The notes under the pieces: generated by a model
Database searches by the model: none
Seen by the model: only the letters and a program-made list of their open reading frames with translations
What the model was told of the DNA's origin: nothing
Position numbers and translations under genes: made by a program
Shown here: positions 51,745-60,943 of the stretch, piece after piece
Numbering within the stretch: position 1 is the stretch's first letter
How the letters are laid out: each line of letters starts with the position of its first letter
From: Rhizobium sp. BT03
GTDB taxonomy: Bacteria > Pseudomonadota > Alphaproteobacteria > Rhizobiales > Rhizobiaceae
Length of the DNA: 64,000 nucleotides
Assembly (NCBI RefSeq): GCF_030053155.1
Contig: NZ_CP125644.1
Location: forward strand, 186,001-250,000
Reading direction: 5' to 3'

Positions 51745-52805
51745 GCGCCGTTCCTTTTCGGCGCGAAGATCAACCACAGCAGGAACGGCACACCGACGAT
51801 GGCGGTGACGATGCCGACGGGAAACAGCGCGCCGGGGATGATCGACTTCGACACGACGGAGGCGGCCGACAGCATCAACGCGCCGCTGACGACGGACATC
51901 GGCAGGAAGAAACGCTGATCCTCGCCGACCGTCATGCGGGCGATGTGCGGGGCGACGAGGCCGATGAAGCCGATCACGCCGACGAAACTGGTGGCGGTCG
52001 CCGTCATGATCGCAACGATGACGAGGACTTTCATGCGCAAGAACCGAACATTGACGCCGAGGCTTGCAGCCCGCATCTCGCCCGTGCGCAGGGCCGCCAG
52101 CTTCCAGGAATCCGCCATCAGCATGGCGCAGCAGACGAATGTTACGGCCGCGGTCAGGCCGAGTGTCGGCCAGGTCGCTTTCGTCAGACTGCCGAACAGC
52201 CAGAACAAGATCTGCTGCGACAGCTCCGGCGAGGAGAGGAACTGGATAAGCGACAGAAGCGACTGGAACAGGAAGAGAAGGGCGATGCCGCCGAGAATGA
52301 TGGTTTCCGTCGTCATGCGGCGCATCGAAGCCAGCGTGAAGAGAAAGAGCGCCGCCAGCATGGAGAAGACGAAAGCGCCGAGCGGCACGGCCACCATCGC
52401 ATCGAGGCCAAGGCCGCCGAGCGCCAGAACCAGTGCTGCTCCGAACCCGGCCGCAGCCGCCATGCCGAGCGTATAGGGGCTCGCCATCGGATTGTTGAGA
52501 AGCGTCTGCATCTGCGCGCCGCCGGCCCCGAGCGCAGCACCGACGGCAAGCGCCATCAGCGCCATGGGCAGGCGCAGGCCGCGAACGATGGAATCGGTCA
52601 TCGCCGCCCGCTCGCCGAGCCCAGTGAGCGACCGCAGCACTTCCGCCGGCGACAGCAGCGACGGGCCTGTCGCGATATCGAGAACGAGACAGATCGCCGT
52701 CAGAGCCACGAAAATCAGAAGGCTGCGCCAGCGCCTGCGTTCACGCAGCCTGTGCGCGCCGATCGCTTCGGCATTGCGGGCGGTGACTGTCATCCAAAAA
52801 CCCAT
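51741..52805 (-). CDS. Iron-siderophore-type ABC transporter permease (FecCD/BtuC family)
   Basis: A 354-residue polytopic permease. It has the family blocks GLRLPMALMALAVGAALGAGGAQMQTLLNNPMASPYTLGMAAAAGFGAAL near residues 75-125, SLGVNVRFLRMKVL and GVIGFIGLVAPHIARMTVGEDQR near 280-300 with about ten membrane segments. A single permease gene implies a homodimer channel. ATG at 52805 is used; the next ATG at 52793 is also plausible. A perfect hairpin separates it from the receptor gene. Confidence 0.92.
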   Translation of the reverse strand: MGFWMTVTARNAEAIGAHRLRERRRWRSLLIFVALTAICLVLDIATGPSLLSPAEVLRSLTGLGERAAMTDSIVRGLRLPMALMALAVGAALGAGGAQMQTLLNNPMASPYTLGMAAAAGFGAALVLALGGLGLDAMVAVPLGAFVFSMLAALFLFTLASMRRMTTETIILGGIALLFLFQSLLSLIQFLSSPELSQQILFWLFGSLTKATWPTLGLTAAVTFVCCAMLMADSWKLAALRTGEMRAASLGVNVRFLRMKVLVIVAIMTATATSFVGVIGFIGLVAPHIARMTVGEDQRFFLPMSVVSGALMLSAASVVSKSIIPGALFPVGIVTAIVGVPFLLWLIFAPKRNGA

Positions 52806-52818
52806 TTCAACGGAAAAC

Positions 52819-52841
52819 GAGCGCCATGAAACATGGCGCTC
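52819..52841. other. Perfect hairpin between iron-receptor gene and permease
   Basis: GAGCGCCATG and CATGGCGCTC form a 10-bp stem with AAA loop. On the minus strand it follows the receptor stop by 21 bases and is followed by GTTTTCC. It can act as an attenuator or 3'-protecting structure between receptor and permease. Confidence 0.6.
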
Positions 52842-52862
52842 GCAGAGCTAGGCCCGTCAGGA

Positions 52863-53981
52863 TCAACCCTTGACGGCGATGGCGAAGGTGCCTTCTGGAA
52901 CCACCGGCAGATATTTCTTGTAATAGCCGAGATAGTCGGCAACGGGGTCGAGGTCTTTGAACTGCTCGGGATAGAGCTGCTTGGCGATATACTGCACCAT
53001 CGCAAAATCCGAGATCGTGCGGGACGCGCCCTGATAGACGCCGAAGAGCTGGCCGTTCTTGACGGCTGGCAGTTCGCTCCAGCCCTGGCGGGTTTCGAAG
53101 GCCTTCAGCTTTTCGCGGGCTTCGTCGGCCTTCACACCCTGCCCCATCGGCAGGGCGGTCTCGCTCTTGTTGTTCTCACGGCCGGAAATGAAGATGGCGT
53201 CGGGCTTGGACGCCAGGACCTGCTCCGGATTGATCGGGCCCCACCATTCGACGAAGGGTGCTGCGATATTGTCGCCGCCGGCAGCGGTGGACATGGCGCC
53301 CCACATGTTCTTGCCATAGGTGAAGGAATATTCCGCCGGCCCCTTATTGCCGAATTCGACATAGACCTTCGGCTTCGGCTTGCCCGATGCAGCAACGCGG
53401 TCGGCGATGTCCTTCAGCGCACCGGCGTAGAAATCGGCGATCTCCTTGCCGCGTGCGTCCTGGCCGGTCAGCTGCCCGAAAAGCTGGGTCGAAGCGACAT
53501 GGCGTTCGACCGTCTGGGCGTTATAGTCGACAACCACGACAGGAATGCCTTGCTCTTCCAAACGATGGGCGTCCTGGCCGAGCGCCTGGTACTGCCAGTC
53601 GGCAAGGATGACCAGATCGGGATTGAGGCTCAGCACTTTCTCGATGGAAAAGGTCTGCGCTTCCACTTCGCCGACATCGGCGATGTCGCCGAGCGAGGGG
53701 CGGTGGGCAAGGTGCATCTTCCAGTTTGCAGGAACCCAGCCTTCCCATGCCTCACGGGAAATGCCGACGACGGCATCATAGGCTTTCTCGCCGCCGACGG
53801 CCATGTAGTCTTCGAAATAGAAGCCGAGAACGACGCGCTTGGCCGGAAGATCGACCTTCACCTGGCGGCCGATCACATCGGTGATCGTCTTCTGCTCTGC
53901 CATGGCGGAGGGGGCGAAGAAAACAGCGGAAATAGAAACAAACGAGGCAATAAGCCAGCCGGCTCCGGATCTAAAATTCAT
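52863..53981 (-). CDS. Iron-siderophore-type periplasmic substrate-binding protein (FecB/TroA-like)
   Basis: A 372-residue class III binding protein. The signal peptide MNFRSGAGWLIASFVSISAVFFAPSAMA is followed by KTITDVIGRQVKVDLPAKRVVLG, the standard opening of FecB-type receptors, then SLNPDLVILADWQYQALG and ARGKEIADFYAGALKDIADRVA. It should hand an iron chelate to the FecCD/FecE pair. No TonB-dependent outer-membrane receptor gene is adjacent. Expression is probably iron-responsive: a TGA-N9-TCA box lies 44 bases upstream. Confidence 0.92.
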   Translation of the reverse strand: MNFRSGAGWLIASFVSISAVFFAPSAMAEQKTITDVIGRQVKVDLPAKRVVLGFYFEDYMAVGGEKAYDAVVGISREAWEGWVPANWKMHLAHRPSLGDIADVGEVEAQTFSIEKVLSLNPDLVILADWQYQALGQDAHRLEEQGIPVVVVDYNAQTVERHVASTQLFGQLTGQDARGKEIADFYAGALKDIADRVAASGKPKPKVYVEFGNKGPAEYSFTYGKNMWGAMSTAAGGDNIAAPFVEWWGPINPEQVLASKPDAIFISGRENNKSETALPMGQGVKADEAREKLKAFETRQGWSELPAVKNGQLFGVYQGASRTISDFAMVQYIAKQLYPEQFKDLDPVADYLGYYKKYLPVVPEGTFAIAVKG

Positions 53982-54024
53982 GACGACCTTCCATCGGTTA
54001 AATACGAGGTCGAGTTATAAAAGG

Positions 54025-54039
54025 TGATCAAATAAATCA
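54025..54039. promoter_or_regulatory. Iron-responsive operator (RirA-type, TGA-N9-TCA)
   Basis: TGA-TCAAATAAA-TCA matches the rhizobial RirA iron-responsive operator consensus TGA-N9-TCA. It is in an AT-rich patch 44 bases upstream of the receptor start; on the minus strand TTGATT and TATAAC flank it as a possible promoter with short spacing. The match supports repression of the importer in iron-replete cells. Confidence 0.7.
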
Positions 54040-54157
54040 AGTTATTTATCGAGCAGGCTTTTCACCTGGAAAACTTAGGTTTCGGCACTGGGAATAACGG
54101 CGCGCACCCTCCCCGTCGATGGGTGACAGCGGCGGCTGACGACCGCCGCCTATCGTC

Positions 54158-55066
54158 TCAGCGCGAAAGCGTCTTGCCGAGGCGATGGATATGAGCTGCC
54201 CCGATGCCGCAGCAACCGCCGATGATCGTGGCGCCGGCCTCGACCCAGGAGCAGGCAAAGCGCGAATAGACGTCGTCGTTCAGGTCGTCGCGGGTATCGT
54301 GCAGGCCTTCATTGGCGGCCGATTCGCCCTGTTCTCCCTCAAAGGCGTTGGCATAGACGCCGATTTCGATCTGGGCGTCCGCCTTGCGGAACACGCCCGC
54401 CGCCGCCTCGACGGCCGCGCGCATGACTTCAGGCTTGCTGCAGTTGAACAGGAAGGCTTCGGCGCCTGACGAAACCGCCCAGGACGCGGCTGCCTCGACG
54501 CTTTCGCCGGACCGAAGCCTCGGTTCGCCGCTTTCGATATCCGCCGCGTCATCCGCCAGTGTGAAGGAAATCCAGAACGGCTTGTCCGATGCCGCCACCG
54601 CCTGGCGGACAGCCTCGCCTTCGGCGATCAGGCTCAAGGTCTCGCCGAGCCATACATCGACGAAGGGTGCGAGGTTTTCGACCAGCACCTTGAGATAATC
54701 CTGCACCCGCGATGGCTGAAAATTCTGCGGCTCGTAGGAACCGAAGATCGGCGGCAGCGAGCCGGCGACCAGCACCTTGCGATCGGTGAGGGCATCGGCC
54801 GCCTCGCGCGCCAAGCGGCCGGCAAGGCGGATCAGCGCCGCGCCCTCATTTTCAAACCGCTCCTCGCCGATATGGAAGGGCACCAGCGCATAGCTGTTGG
54901 TCGTAATGACCTCAGAGCCGGCGGCGATGAATTCCTTGTGCACCTCGCGGACGATATCCGGCGAGTTGATCAGCGCGAGAGCCGACCATTCCGGCTGCTT
55001 CAATTCGGCGCCGAGCCGCAGCAGCTCGCGGCTCATGCCGCCATCTAGAATTCGTGTCGTGCTCAT
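54158..55066 (-). CDS. Homocysteine S-methyltransferase family protein
   Basis: A 302-residue zinc-dependent methyltransferase. The TIM barrel begins STTRILDGGMSRELLR and continues EVITTNSYALVPFHIG; zinc cysteines are in AFLFNCSKPEVMRAA near residue 205 and in the terminal GGCCGIGAAHIHRL near 285-298, the classic CC motif. Relatives (MmuM, BHMT) methylate homocysteine using S-methylmethionine or betaine. It is the last gene of the Lrp-linked importer operon, 75 bases after permease 2. GGAG lies before the ATG at 55066. Likely donor: S-methylmethionine taken up by the importer (inference). Confidence 0.9.
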   Translation of the reverse strand: MSTTRILDGGMSRELLRLGAELKQPEWSALALINSPDIVREVHKEFIAAGSEVITTNSYALVPFHIGEERFENEGAALIRLAGRLAREAADALTDRKVLVAGSLPPIFGSYEPQNFQPSRVQDYLKVLVENLAPFVDVWLGETLSLIAEGEAVRQAVAASDKPFWISFTLADDAADIESGEPRLRSGESVEAAASWAVSSGAEAFLFNCSKPEVMRAAVEAAAGVFRKADAQIEIGVYANAFEGEQGESAANEGLHDTRDDLNDDVYSRFACSWVEAGATIIGGCCGIGAAHIHRLGKTLSR

Positions 55067-55141
55067 GAAGGGTCTCCATTCGGGCTGTCGCGCCGTCACC
55101 GGCGGCGGGCTTTAAAAACAAGGTGGGGAATGTCCGCCCGC

Positions 55142-55831
55142 CTAACGCCGGACCGGCACTTGCGCTTCGAGACCTCGAAAGATGCGGGCGATGACGGCGG
55201 TCAGGGCGAGATAGAAGAGGGTGACGACCAGCAGCGGCTCATAGACGAGCAGCGTGTCCTGGCGAACCTTGTTGGCCACGGCATAGAGATCCATCACCGT
55301 CACCGTGAAGGCGAGCGGCGTCGCTTTCAGCTGCATGACGATCTCTCCGGCAATGGTCGGAAGGGCGATACGGATGGCGCGCGGCAGCCAGATGCGCCGG
55401 GTCAATTTCCAGGGCGACAGGCCGAAGGCCCGGCCGGCTTCGAGCTCACCCTTGGGAACGGCAAGCAGGGCGCCGCGCAAAACCTCCGCCTCATAGGCGG
55501 CATAATTCAGCGTGAAGCTGACGGCGGCAAAGAAGAAGCCCTCGCGCAGGATCGGCCAGAACAGGCTCTGGCGGATGCCGGGGATCATCGGCAGCAGCGA
55601 GCCGACGCCGTAATAGAGAAGCCACAGCTGGATCAGCAGCGGCGTGCCGCGGAAGAAGGTGCAGTAGCCGCGGGCAAGCAGCCGCGTCAGCCTGCCGCCA
55701 CTGACCTGCGCGAAGGCGAGACCGATGGCGAGGATGAAACCGAACACCACGGAGATGACCAGCAGGGACACGGTCTGCCAGGCGCCGGTCAGAAGAAGCG
55801 GCCAGTAGGAAGAGATCCAGGTGAAACTCAT
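55142..55831 (-). CDS. Amino-acid-type ABC transporter permease (HisM/ArtM-like)
   Basis: A 229-residue inner-membrane permease: SSYWPLLLTGAWQTVSLLVISVVFG, FFRGTPLLIQLWLLYYGVG, and EAA loop KGELEAGRAFGLSPWKLTRRIWLPRAI near residues 125-150. The ATG at 55831 is used; a TTG at 55852 would overlap the preceding permease by 8 bases. It pairs with the permease at 55845. GAGGAA lies about 9 bases before the ATG. Confidence 0.92.
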   Translation of the reverse strand: MSFTWISSYWPLLLTGAWQTVSLLVISVVFGFILAIGLAFAQVSGGRLTRLLARGYCTFFRGTPLLIQLWLLYYGVGSLLPMIPGIRQSLFWPILREGFFFAAVSFTLNYAAYEAEVLRGALLAVPKGELEAGRAFGLSPWKLTRRIWLPRAIRIALPTIAGEIVMQLKATPLAFTVTVMDLYAVANKVRQDTLLVYEPLLVVTLFYLALTAVIARIFRGLEAQVPVRR

Positions 55832-55844
55832 GGGCGCGGCTTCC

Positions 55845-56570
55845 TCAGGCAAGACGTGGCTGCCCCCGCCGCACGCGTCCCTCGATCAGTCTGAAGACGA
55901 CGTTGGAAGCGAGGGTGATGGCGAGGTAGAGAAAGGCGGAAGCCAGGAAAAACACGAAATAATGTTTGGTGCTTGCCCCGGCAAGGCGGGTGGCGAGTGC
56001 CAGTTCCTGGTAGCCGACGACCGCGACCAGCGCGCTGTCCTTGGTGATCGACATCCAGAGATTGGCAAGCCCCGGCAGCGCGTTCGGCAAAAGCGCCGGC
56101 AGCAGAACGCGGCGGAAGCGCAGCATCGGCCCCATGCCGAAGGCCTTCGCCGCTTCGATCTGGCCGGTGGGGATGGCGAGGATCGCGCCGCGCAGCACCT
56201 CGGTCATATAGGCGCCCTGCACGAAGCCGAGCACCGCGACGGCGGCGACGAAGCCGTTCACATTGACCGGCGGCAGGTCGAGTGCCGCCAGCAGCCGGTT
56301 GAGGCCGTCGGTGCCGGCATAATAAAGCCCGACGATGAGGATCAGTTCGGGAACGGCGCGGATGAGCGTGGTGTAGAGATCGAGCAGCAGGCGCAGTGCT
56401 CGATTGCCGGAAAGTTTTCCGAGCGCGCCGCCCGTGCCGAGCAGCAGGCCGATGGCAAAGGCGCAAGCCGAGATGGCGACCGTGGAGACAGCACCTGCCA
56501 GAAGAACGCCGCCCCATCCCGGAGGATAGGGAGACAGCAGATCCAGAATGCCTTGTTGCGCGGTCGCCAT
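55845..56570 (-). CDS. Amino-acid-type ABC transporter permease (HisQ/ArtQ-like)
   Basis: A 241-residue permease. It has GWGGVLLAGAVSTVAISACAFAIGL, LIRAVPELILIVGLYYAGTDGLN and the EAA loop TGQIEAAKAFGMGPMLRFRRVLLPALLP near residues 135-165. It is 12 bases after the receptor stop and 13 before the next permease start. Together they form the channel of the amino-acid importer. Confidence 0.92.
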   Translation of the reverse strand: MATAQQGILDLLSPYPPGWGGVLLAGAVSTVAISACAFAIGLLLGTGGALGKLSGNRALRLLLDLYTTLIRAVPELILIVGLYYAGTDGLNRLLAALDLPPVNVNGFVAAVAVLGFVQGAYMTEVLRGAILAIPTGQIEAAKAFGMGPMLRFRRVLLPALLPNALPGLANLWMSITKDSALVAVVGYQELALATRLAGASTKHYFVFFLASAFLYLAITLASNVVFRLIEGRVRRGQPRLA

Positions 56571-56582
56571 TTTTTGCAGTGC

Positions 56583-57356
56583 TTACTTCGCGCCGTAGAT
56601 GTCGAAGTCGAAGTATTTCTTGGTGATCGCGTCGTACTGGCCGTTGGCGCGAACGGCAGCGATCGCCGCATTCAGCTTGGCTTTCAGCTCAGTATCTTCC
56701 TTGCGCAACCCGCCAGAAACGCCGGCTCCGAGAATTTCCTTGTCGTCGGCGACATCGCCCATCTTGGCGCAGCAATCCTTGCCGCCGTCGCTTTTGAGGA
56801 ACGCGTCGAGCGCCAAGGAATCGCCGAAGACGTAGTCGATACGGCCGGAGGCCAAATCCTGGAAAGCCTCGTCGAGCGTCTGGTAGGTCTTCTCCTCGGC
56901 AGCATTGGCAAAATACTTCTTGTAATATTCAGACTGGATCGTCGACACCTGGATGCCGATGGTCTTGCCCTTCACGTCTTCGGCGGTGGCGCCCGGCTTC
57001 TGGTCCTTCGGGCCGATCAGGGTGCTCGGCGTGTTGTAGTATTTGTCGGTGAAGTCGATCACCTTCGAACGTTCGGCGGTGTTCGACATCGACGACCAGA
57101 TCACGTCGAACTTCTTGCTCTGAAGCGCCGGAATGAGACCGTCCCAGGAAATGTCGACGATCGAGCATTTCTCCTTCATCTCCGTGCAGACGGCGTTCAT
57201 GAGGTCGATTTCCCATCCGTGCCACTCACCGGAGGCATCCTTGGCGAAGAAGGGCGGGTAGGATTCGTTCATGACGCCGAAGCGGACTTCGGCCTGCGCG
57301 GTGACGGCGGAAAGCGCAAGGGCCGCGCCGGCGAAAAGCATGGGAAGCAGTTTCAT
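56583..57356 (-). CDS. Amino-acid-type ABC transporter substrate-binding protein
   Basis: A 257-residue family-3 receptor of the LAO/ArgT kind. Signal peptide MKLLPMLFAGAALALSAVTAQA; mature part VRFGVMNESYPPFFAKDASGEWHGWEIDLMNAVC, then DGLIPALQSKKFDVIWSSMSNTAERSKVIDFTDKYYNTPS, where the standard ligand-contact motif (S-x-T-x-E-R) is present. A disulfide is possible between Cys pairs in CTEMKEKC and in KDCCAK. Ligand: polar amino acid; S-methylmethionine is suggested by the methyltransferase gene but unproven. Confidence 0.92.
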   Translation of the reverse strand: MKLLPMLFAGAALALSAVTAQAEVRFGVMNESYPPFFAKDASGEWHGWEIDLMNAVCTEMKEKCSIVDISWDGLIPALQSKKFDVIWSSMSNTAERSKVIDFTDKYYNTPSTLIGPKDQKPGATAEDVKGKTIGIQVSTIQSEYYKKYFANAAEEKTYQTLDEAFQDLASGRIDYVFGDSLALDAFLKSDGGKDCCAKMGDVADDKEILGAGVSGGLRKEDTELKAKLNAAIAAVRANGQYDAITKKYFDFDIYGAK

Positions 57357-57401
57357 TCGCAGGATTCTCCTGGTTCGTGTGTTATCGATGATGGATGCGC
57401 A

Positions 57402-58181
57402 TCAGTGGGCGCCGAGACGGGTGAAGTCCCGGCAGCGGGCGCTGACCGGCGAGCCGAATATCTGCTCGGGCGGGCCTTCCTCCTCGATCAGCCCCTGATG
57501 CAGGAAGAGAACGCGGCTCGACACATCCCGGGCGAAGCGCATTTCATGCGTGACGATCAGCATGGTGCGGCCTTCTTCCGCGAGATCGCGGATGACCTTG
57601 AGGACCTCGCCGACCAGCTCCGGATCGAGCGCCGATGTCGGCTCGTCGAACAGCATGACGGCGGGATCGACGCAGAGCGCCCTCGCAATCGCCGCCCGCT
57701 GCTGCTGACCGCCGGAGAGAAAGGCGGGATAGACGTCACGCTTGTCGAAGAGCCCAACCTTGTGGAGCAGGGCTTCCGCCTTTTCGATCGCCTCACGCTT
57801 CGACATGCCCATGACATGCACCGGCGCCTCGATGACGTTTTCCAATACGGTGCGATGAGCCCAGAGATTGAAACTCTGAAACACCATGCCGAGCCCCGTT
57901 CGCAGCCGTTCGATCTGCCGCCAGCTCTGCGGCTGCAGCCGCCCGCCGCGGCCGGTCTTCAGCGCGACCTCCTCGCCGTTCACGGCAATACGGCCGCGAT
58001 CCGGCGTTTCCAGAAAATTGATGCATCGGAGAAACGTGCTCTTGCCGGAGCCGGACGAGCCGATAATAGAGATCACATCCGACTTGTGGGCCTCGGTCGA
58101 GATACCCTTGAGAACCTGTTGCGAGCCGAAGCTTTTATGAAGATCTTCGACGCGAAGAGCAGGAAAGGGTTGATCCGACAT
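57402..58181 (-). CDS. Amino-acid-type ABC transporter ATP-binding protein (HisP/GlnQ-like)
   Basis: A 259-residue ATPase: Walker [10 protein letters not shown] near residue 38, the HisP-type insertion with [40 protein letters not shown], signature [15 protein letters not shown], Walker [15 protein letters not shown] and [13 protein letters not shown]. It is the first gene of the operon, divergent from the Lrp gene. The ATG at 58181 gives the family length; the frame extends further upstream through the promoter region and that part is rejected. Confidence 0.93.
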   Translation of the reverse strand: MSDQPFPALRVEDLHKSFGSQQVLKGISTEAHKSDVISIIGSSGSGKSTFLRCINFLETPDRGRIAVNGEEVALKTGRGGRLQPQSWRQIERLRTGLGMVFQSFNLWAHRTVLENVIEAPVHVMGMSKREAIEKAEALLHKVGLFDKRDVYPAFLSGGQQQRAAIARALCVDPAVMLFDEPTSALDPELVGEVLKVIRDLAEEGRTMLIVTHEMRFARDVSSRVLFLHQGLIEEEGPPEQIFGSPVSARCRDFTRLGAH

Positions 58182-58256
58182 GCATGGGTCCGGCTGAACT
58201 GAGTTTGCAAAGGATAATGATAAAAGAACGCGGTTTTTTCGCGCAATTATCACCTC

Positions 58257-58277
58257 TTTTGCATATTTTGTGCAAAA
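58257..58277. promoter_or_regulatory. Lrp-type palindrome in divergent promoter region
   Basis: TTTTGCA-TATTTTG-TGCAAAA is a perfect 7-bp inverted repeat in a 21-base AT-rich element, 66 bases upstream of the lrp-like start and 75 upstream of the ATPase start. A TTTGCAAA half-like repeat lies at about 58204. This is the sort of site an Lrp/AsnC dimer would use. Confidence 0.65.
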
Positions 58278-58343
58278 TAATCTTCTTCGCGCATCGAACG
58301 CGGCAGAAAGTATGATGTGCCGCAGCTGAAATGGGACTGGACA

Positions 58344-58808
58344 ATGGAACAGCTGGATCGTTTTGACCGTGACATCCTCGATCTCGTTCAGCGCGACTGC
58401 CAGCTGAAGGCCGAAACGATTGCCGAACGGGTCGGCCTGTCGGTCTCGGCCGTGCAGCGGCGGTTGAAACGGCTGCGCGAGGAGGGGATCATCAAGGCCG
58501 AGGTCGCCGTCGTCGACAGGAAGGCGACGGGAACATCGATGGTGTTCATCGTCGGCATGGAGATCGAGCGGGACAATTACGACGCTTTGGCGAAGTTTCG
58601 GTTGTGGGCGGAGAAGCAGGATCATATCCAGCAGGTCTATTACGTCACCGGCGCGGTCGATCTGATCGCCATCGTCACCGCCCGCGACGTCGAGCATTAT
58701 GACGACATCGCCGCCCTGATCATGGCTGACAATCCGCAGATCCGCCGCATGCACACCAATGTCGTGCTGCGCGACGTCAAGCTCGGCCTGTTCGTGCCGC
58801 TGGAATAG
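58344..58808 (+). CDS. Lrp/AsnC-family transcriptional regulator
   Basis: A 154-residue regulator. [50 protein letters not shown] at residues 4-50; then the RAM ligand domain with [17 protein letters not shown] and [30 protein letters not shown]. The ATG at 58344 puts the HTH at the usual distance; a GTG nine codons earlier is weaker. It faces the amino-acid importer/methyltransferase operon and probably senses the imported amino acid. Confidence 0.92.
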   Translation: MEQLDRFDRDILDLVQRDCQLKAETIAERVGLSVSAVQRRLKRLREEGIIKAEVAVVDRKATGTSMVFIVGMEIERDNYDALAKFRLWAEKQDHIQQVYYVTGAVDLIAIVTARDVEHYDDIAALIMADNPQIRRMHTNVVLRDVKLGLFVPLE

Positions 58809-58889
58809 CGATCGCGGTCGGGCAGGCGGCTGGACTCAGATGGGACAAAGGGCATAATTCCGGGCGCAGATCCTTGGGAGGAATGACCG

Positions 58890-60275
58890 TTGACGCTACG
58901 ACACCAGATCATCGCATTGGCGATCGTCCCGCTGGTCATTTCGATCCTTGCGATCACCACCTTCATCACCTGGCAATCGGCAAACCTCGCCAAGAACAGC
59001 ATCGATACGTTCGAGCAGAACATGCTGAAGACCAAAGAGGCCGAGATCCTCAACCTGACCAATCTTGCGCTGTCGGCCATCCAGACGATCTATGACAAGG
59101 CCGGGGCCGACGACGAGGCCGCCAAGGCGCAGGTGGCGGCAATTCTGACCTCGCTCGACTACGGCAAGGACGGGTATTTCTTCGTCTATGATTACGATGG
59201 CAACAATATCGTCCATCCGCGCCAGAGTTTCCGGCATGGGCACAATTGGCTCGATCTCACCGACCCGGATGGCGACAAGGTCATCGCCGAACTGATCGCT
59301 ACGGCCAAGGCGGGCGGCGGCCTGCACCAGTACAAATGGCAGAAGCCGTCGACCGGGCAGATCGCCGACAAGCTCTCCTTCGTCGTCAGCCTCGACAAAT
59401 GGCACTGGGTCGTCGGCACCGGCGTCTATCTGGATGACGTCTTTGCCCAGAGTGCCGCCGCCAACAAAGTAATGCGCGCCAACATCAGACGGACCTTCGT
59501 CATCGTCGCGCTGATCGCCGTGCCCGCGGTGCTCGTCGTGTTCACCACCTGCATGCTGCTGACCTTCCATGAGCGCCGCATGGCCGACGGCCGGCTGAAG
59601 GAGCTGACGCAGCGGGTCATCGACACCCAGGAAGAGGAGCGCACGCGGCTGGCGCGCGAACTGCATGACGGCATCTCCCAGACCCTTCTCGGCGTGCGTT
59701 ACGCAATGGACCTCGCCGGCCGCAAGGTCAGGACCAATGTCGACGATGCGGCGCTGACCATCGAGCGCGGCGTCGAGGCGCTGAACGGTGCCATCAAGGA
59801 AATACGGCTGCTCTCGCATGATCTGCGGCCCCGCGTGCTCGACGATCTTGGCCTGACGGCGGCGCTGGAGGCACTCTGTCATCATTTTGCCGAACGGACC
59901 GGGATCGAGACGGAGATCGACGCCTCGGGCTTCACAGGCATGCTCAAGGCGGAAGCCAGTACCGCCCTTTATCGCGTCGCCCAGGAGGCCTTCAACAATG
60001 TCGAGCGGCATTCGGGCGCCTCGAAGCTCTCGGTCAAGCTCTGGAACGACGGCGGCCGCGCCCGCATGACCATCTCCGACAATGGCACCGGCTTCGATGG
60101 CGCCGGGGGTGGCGCGTCCGGCGGCGCAGGCCTCGGCCTGCGCAACATGCAGGAGCGGATGGCGCACTTCCGCGGCCTGCTGCTCATCAACAGCAGCGAG
60201 GCCGGCACGACGCTGACGGCGATGATGCCGAGATCGGCCAATCTTGCCGCCGGCAAGCAGGCGGAAGCCGCATGA
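58890..60275 (+). CDS. mctS: Sensor histidine kinase with periplasmic Cache domain (MctS-like)
   Basis: A 461-residue membrane kinase. TM1 is at about residues 7-29, a Cache-type extracytoplasmic domain at 36-190 (GYFFVYDYDGNNIVHPRQSF; WHWVVGTGVYLDDV), TM2 at about 203-225, then a HisKA_3 dimerisation region with the phospho-accepting His in RLARELHDGISQ (about residue 258) and a HATPase with SDNGTGFDG and GLGLRNMQERM. The TTG start is supported by GGGAGGA 7 bases upstream. Order kinase, regulator, SSS permease matches the mctSR-mctP module of R. leguminosarum, which senses monocarboxylates. The symbol is given by this context. Confidence 0.85.
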   Translation: MTLRHQIIALAIVPLVISILAITTFITWQSANLAKNSIDTFEQNMLKTKEAEILNLTNLALSAIQTIYDKAGADDEAAKAQVAAILTSLDYGKDGYFFVYDYDGNNIVHPRQSFRHGHNWLDLTDPDGDKVIAELIATAKAGGGLHQYKWQKPSTGQIADKLSFVVSLDKWHWVVGTGVYLDDVFAQSAAANKVMRANIRRTFVIVALIAVPAVLVVFTTCMLLTFHERRMADGRLKELTQRVIDTQEEERTRLARELHDGISQTLLGVRYAMDLAGRKVRTNVDDAALTIERGVEALNGAIKEIRLLSHDLRPRVLDDLGLTAALEALCHHFAERTGIETEIDASGFTGMLKAEASTALYRVAQEAFNNVERHSGASKLSVKLWNDGGRARMTISDNGTGFDGAGGGASGGAGLGLRNMQERMAHFRGLLLINSSEAGTTLTAMMPRSANLAAGKQAEAA

Positions 60276-60943
60276 CGGAACGCCCGAAAATCAAGGTGCT
60301 GCTGATCGACAACCATCCGCTGGTGCTGGACGGGCTGAAGGCCGTGCTCGAAACCTTCGATCATATCGAAGTCGCCGGCACTGCGGGCTTGGCGCAAACC
60401 GGCCTCGACATCGCCCGGCAGATCCAGCCGCAGGTGGTGCTGATGGACATCAACATGCCGAAGCTCAGCGGCATCGATGCGATCGAACTGTTCCGCAACG
60501 AACTTCCGCAGGCCCGCGTCGTGATGCTCTCCATGCATGACAGCCGCGAATATATTTCCTCGTCGGTCATGCATGGCGCCGCCGGCTACGTCCTCAAGGA
60601 CGTCTCGACTGATGAAATCGTCTGCGCCATCGAAACCGTCGCCGATGGCGGCACCTATTTCTCCTCCGGCGTCTTCGACGCCCTGATGGGCGACCGCGCG
60701 GAGGAGGGGAGCGATCCCCTGACGCCGCGTGAGCGCGACACTCTCGGGCTGATCGTTGCCGGCCGGAGCAACCGAGAGATCGCCGAAGTGCTGGGGATAA
60801 GCGCCGCCACGGCGGAAACCCATCGCAAGAACCTCAAGAAAAAGCTCGGCATCGCCACCACGGCGGGCCTGATCCGCTATGCACTCGACCACGGCATCGT
60901 CTCGAAAATCGAAGGAAATCCGCGCCTACCCACTTCTGGGTAG
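60272..60943 (+). CDS. mctR: LuxR/NarL-family response regulator (MctR-like)
   Basis: A 223-residue response regulator. The receiver has VLLIDNHPLVLDG near residues 9-21 and the phospho-acceptor Asp 59 in VVLMDINMPKLSG; the output is a LuxR-type HTH (LTPRERDTLGLIVAGRSNREIAEVLGISAATAETHRKNL at about 150-190). It overlaps mctS by ATGA. In R. leguminosarum MctSR activates mctP; here the permease lies 248 bases downstream beyond a palindrome that overlaps this stop codon. Confidence 0.87.
   Translation: MTERPKIKVLLIDNHPLVLDGLKAVLETFDHIEVAGTAGLAQTGLDIARQIQPQVVLMDINMPKLSGIDAIELFRNELPQARVVMLSMHDSREYISSSVMHGAAGYVLKDVSTDEIVCAIETVADGGTYFSSGVFDALMGDRAEEGSDPLTPRERDTLGLIVAGRSNREIAEVLGISAATAETHRKNLKKKLGIATTAGLIRYALDHGIVSKIEGNPRLPTSG

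Noticed and set aside
54131..54150. GGCGGC/GCCGCC stem after the homocysteine methyltransferase gene as terminator
   Set aside because: Short GC stem with 8-base loop and no T-run; such stems are frequent by chance at this GC content.
55821..58202. 793-codon plus-strand frame over the amino acid importer
   Set aside because: It spans four minus-strand transporter genes having intact Walker and EAA motifs, and contains no domain itself.
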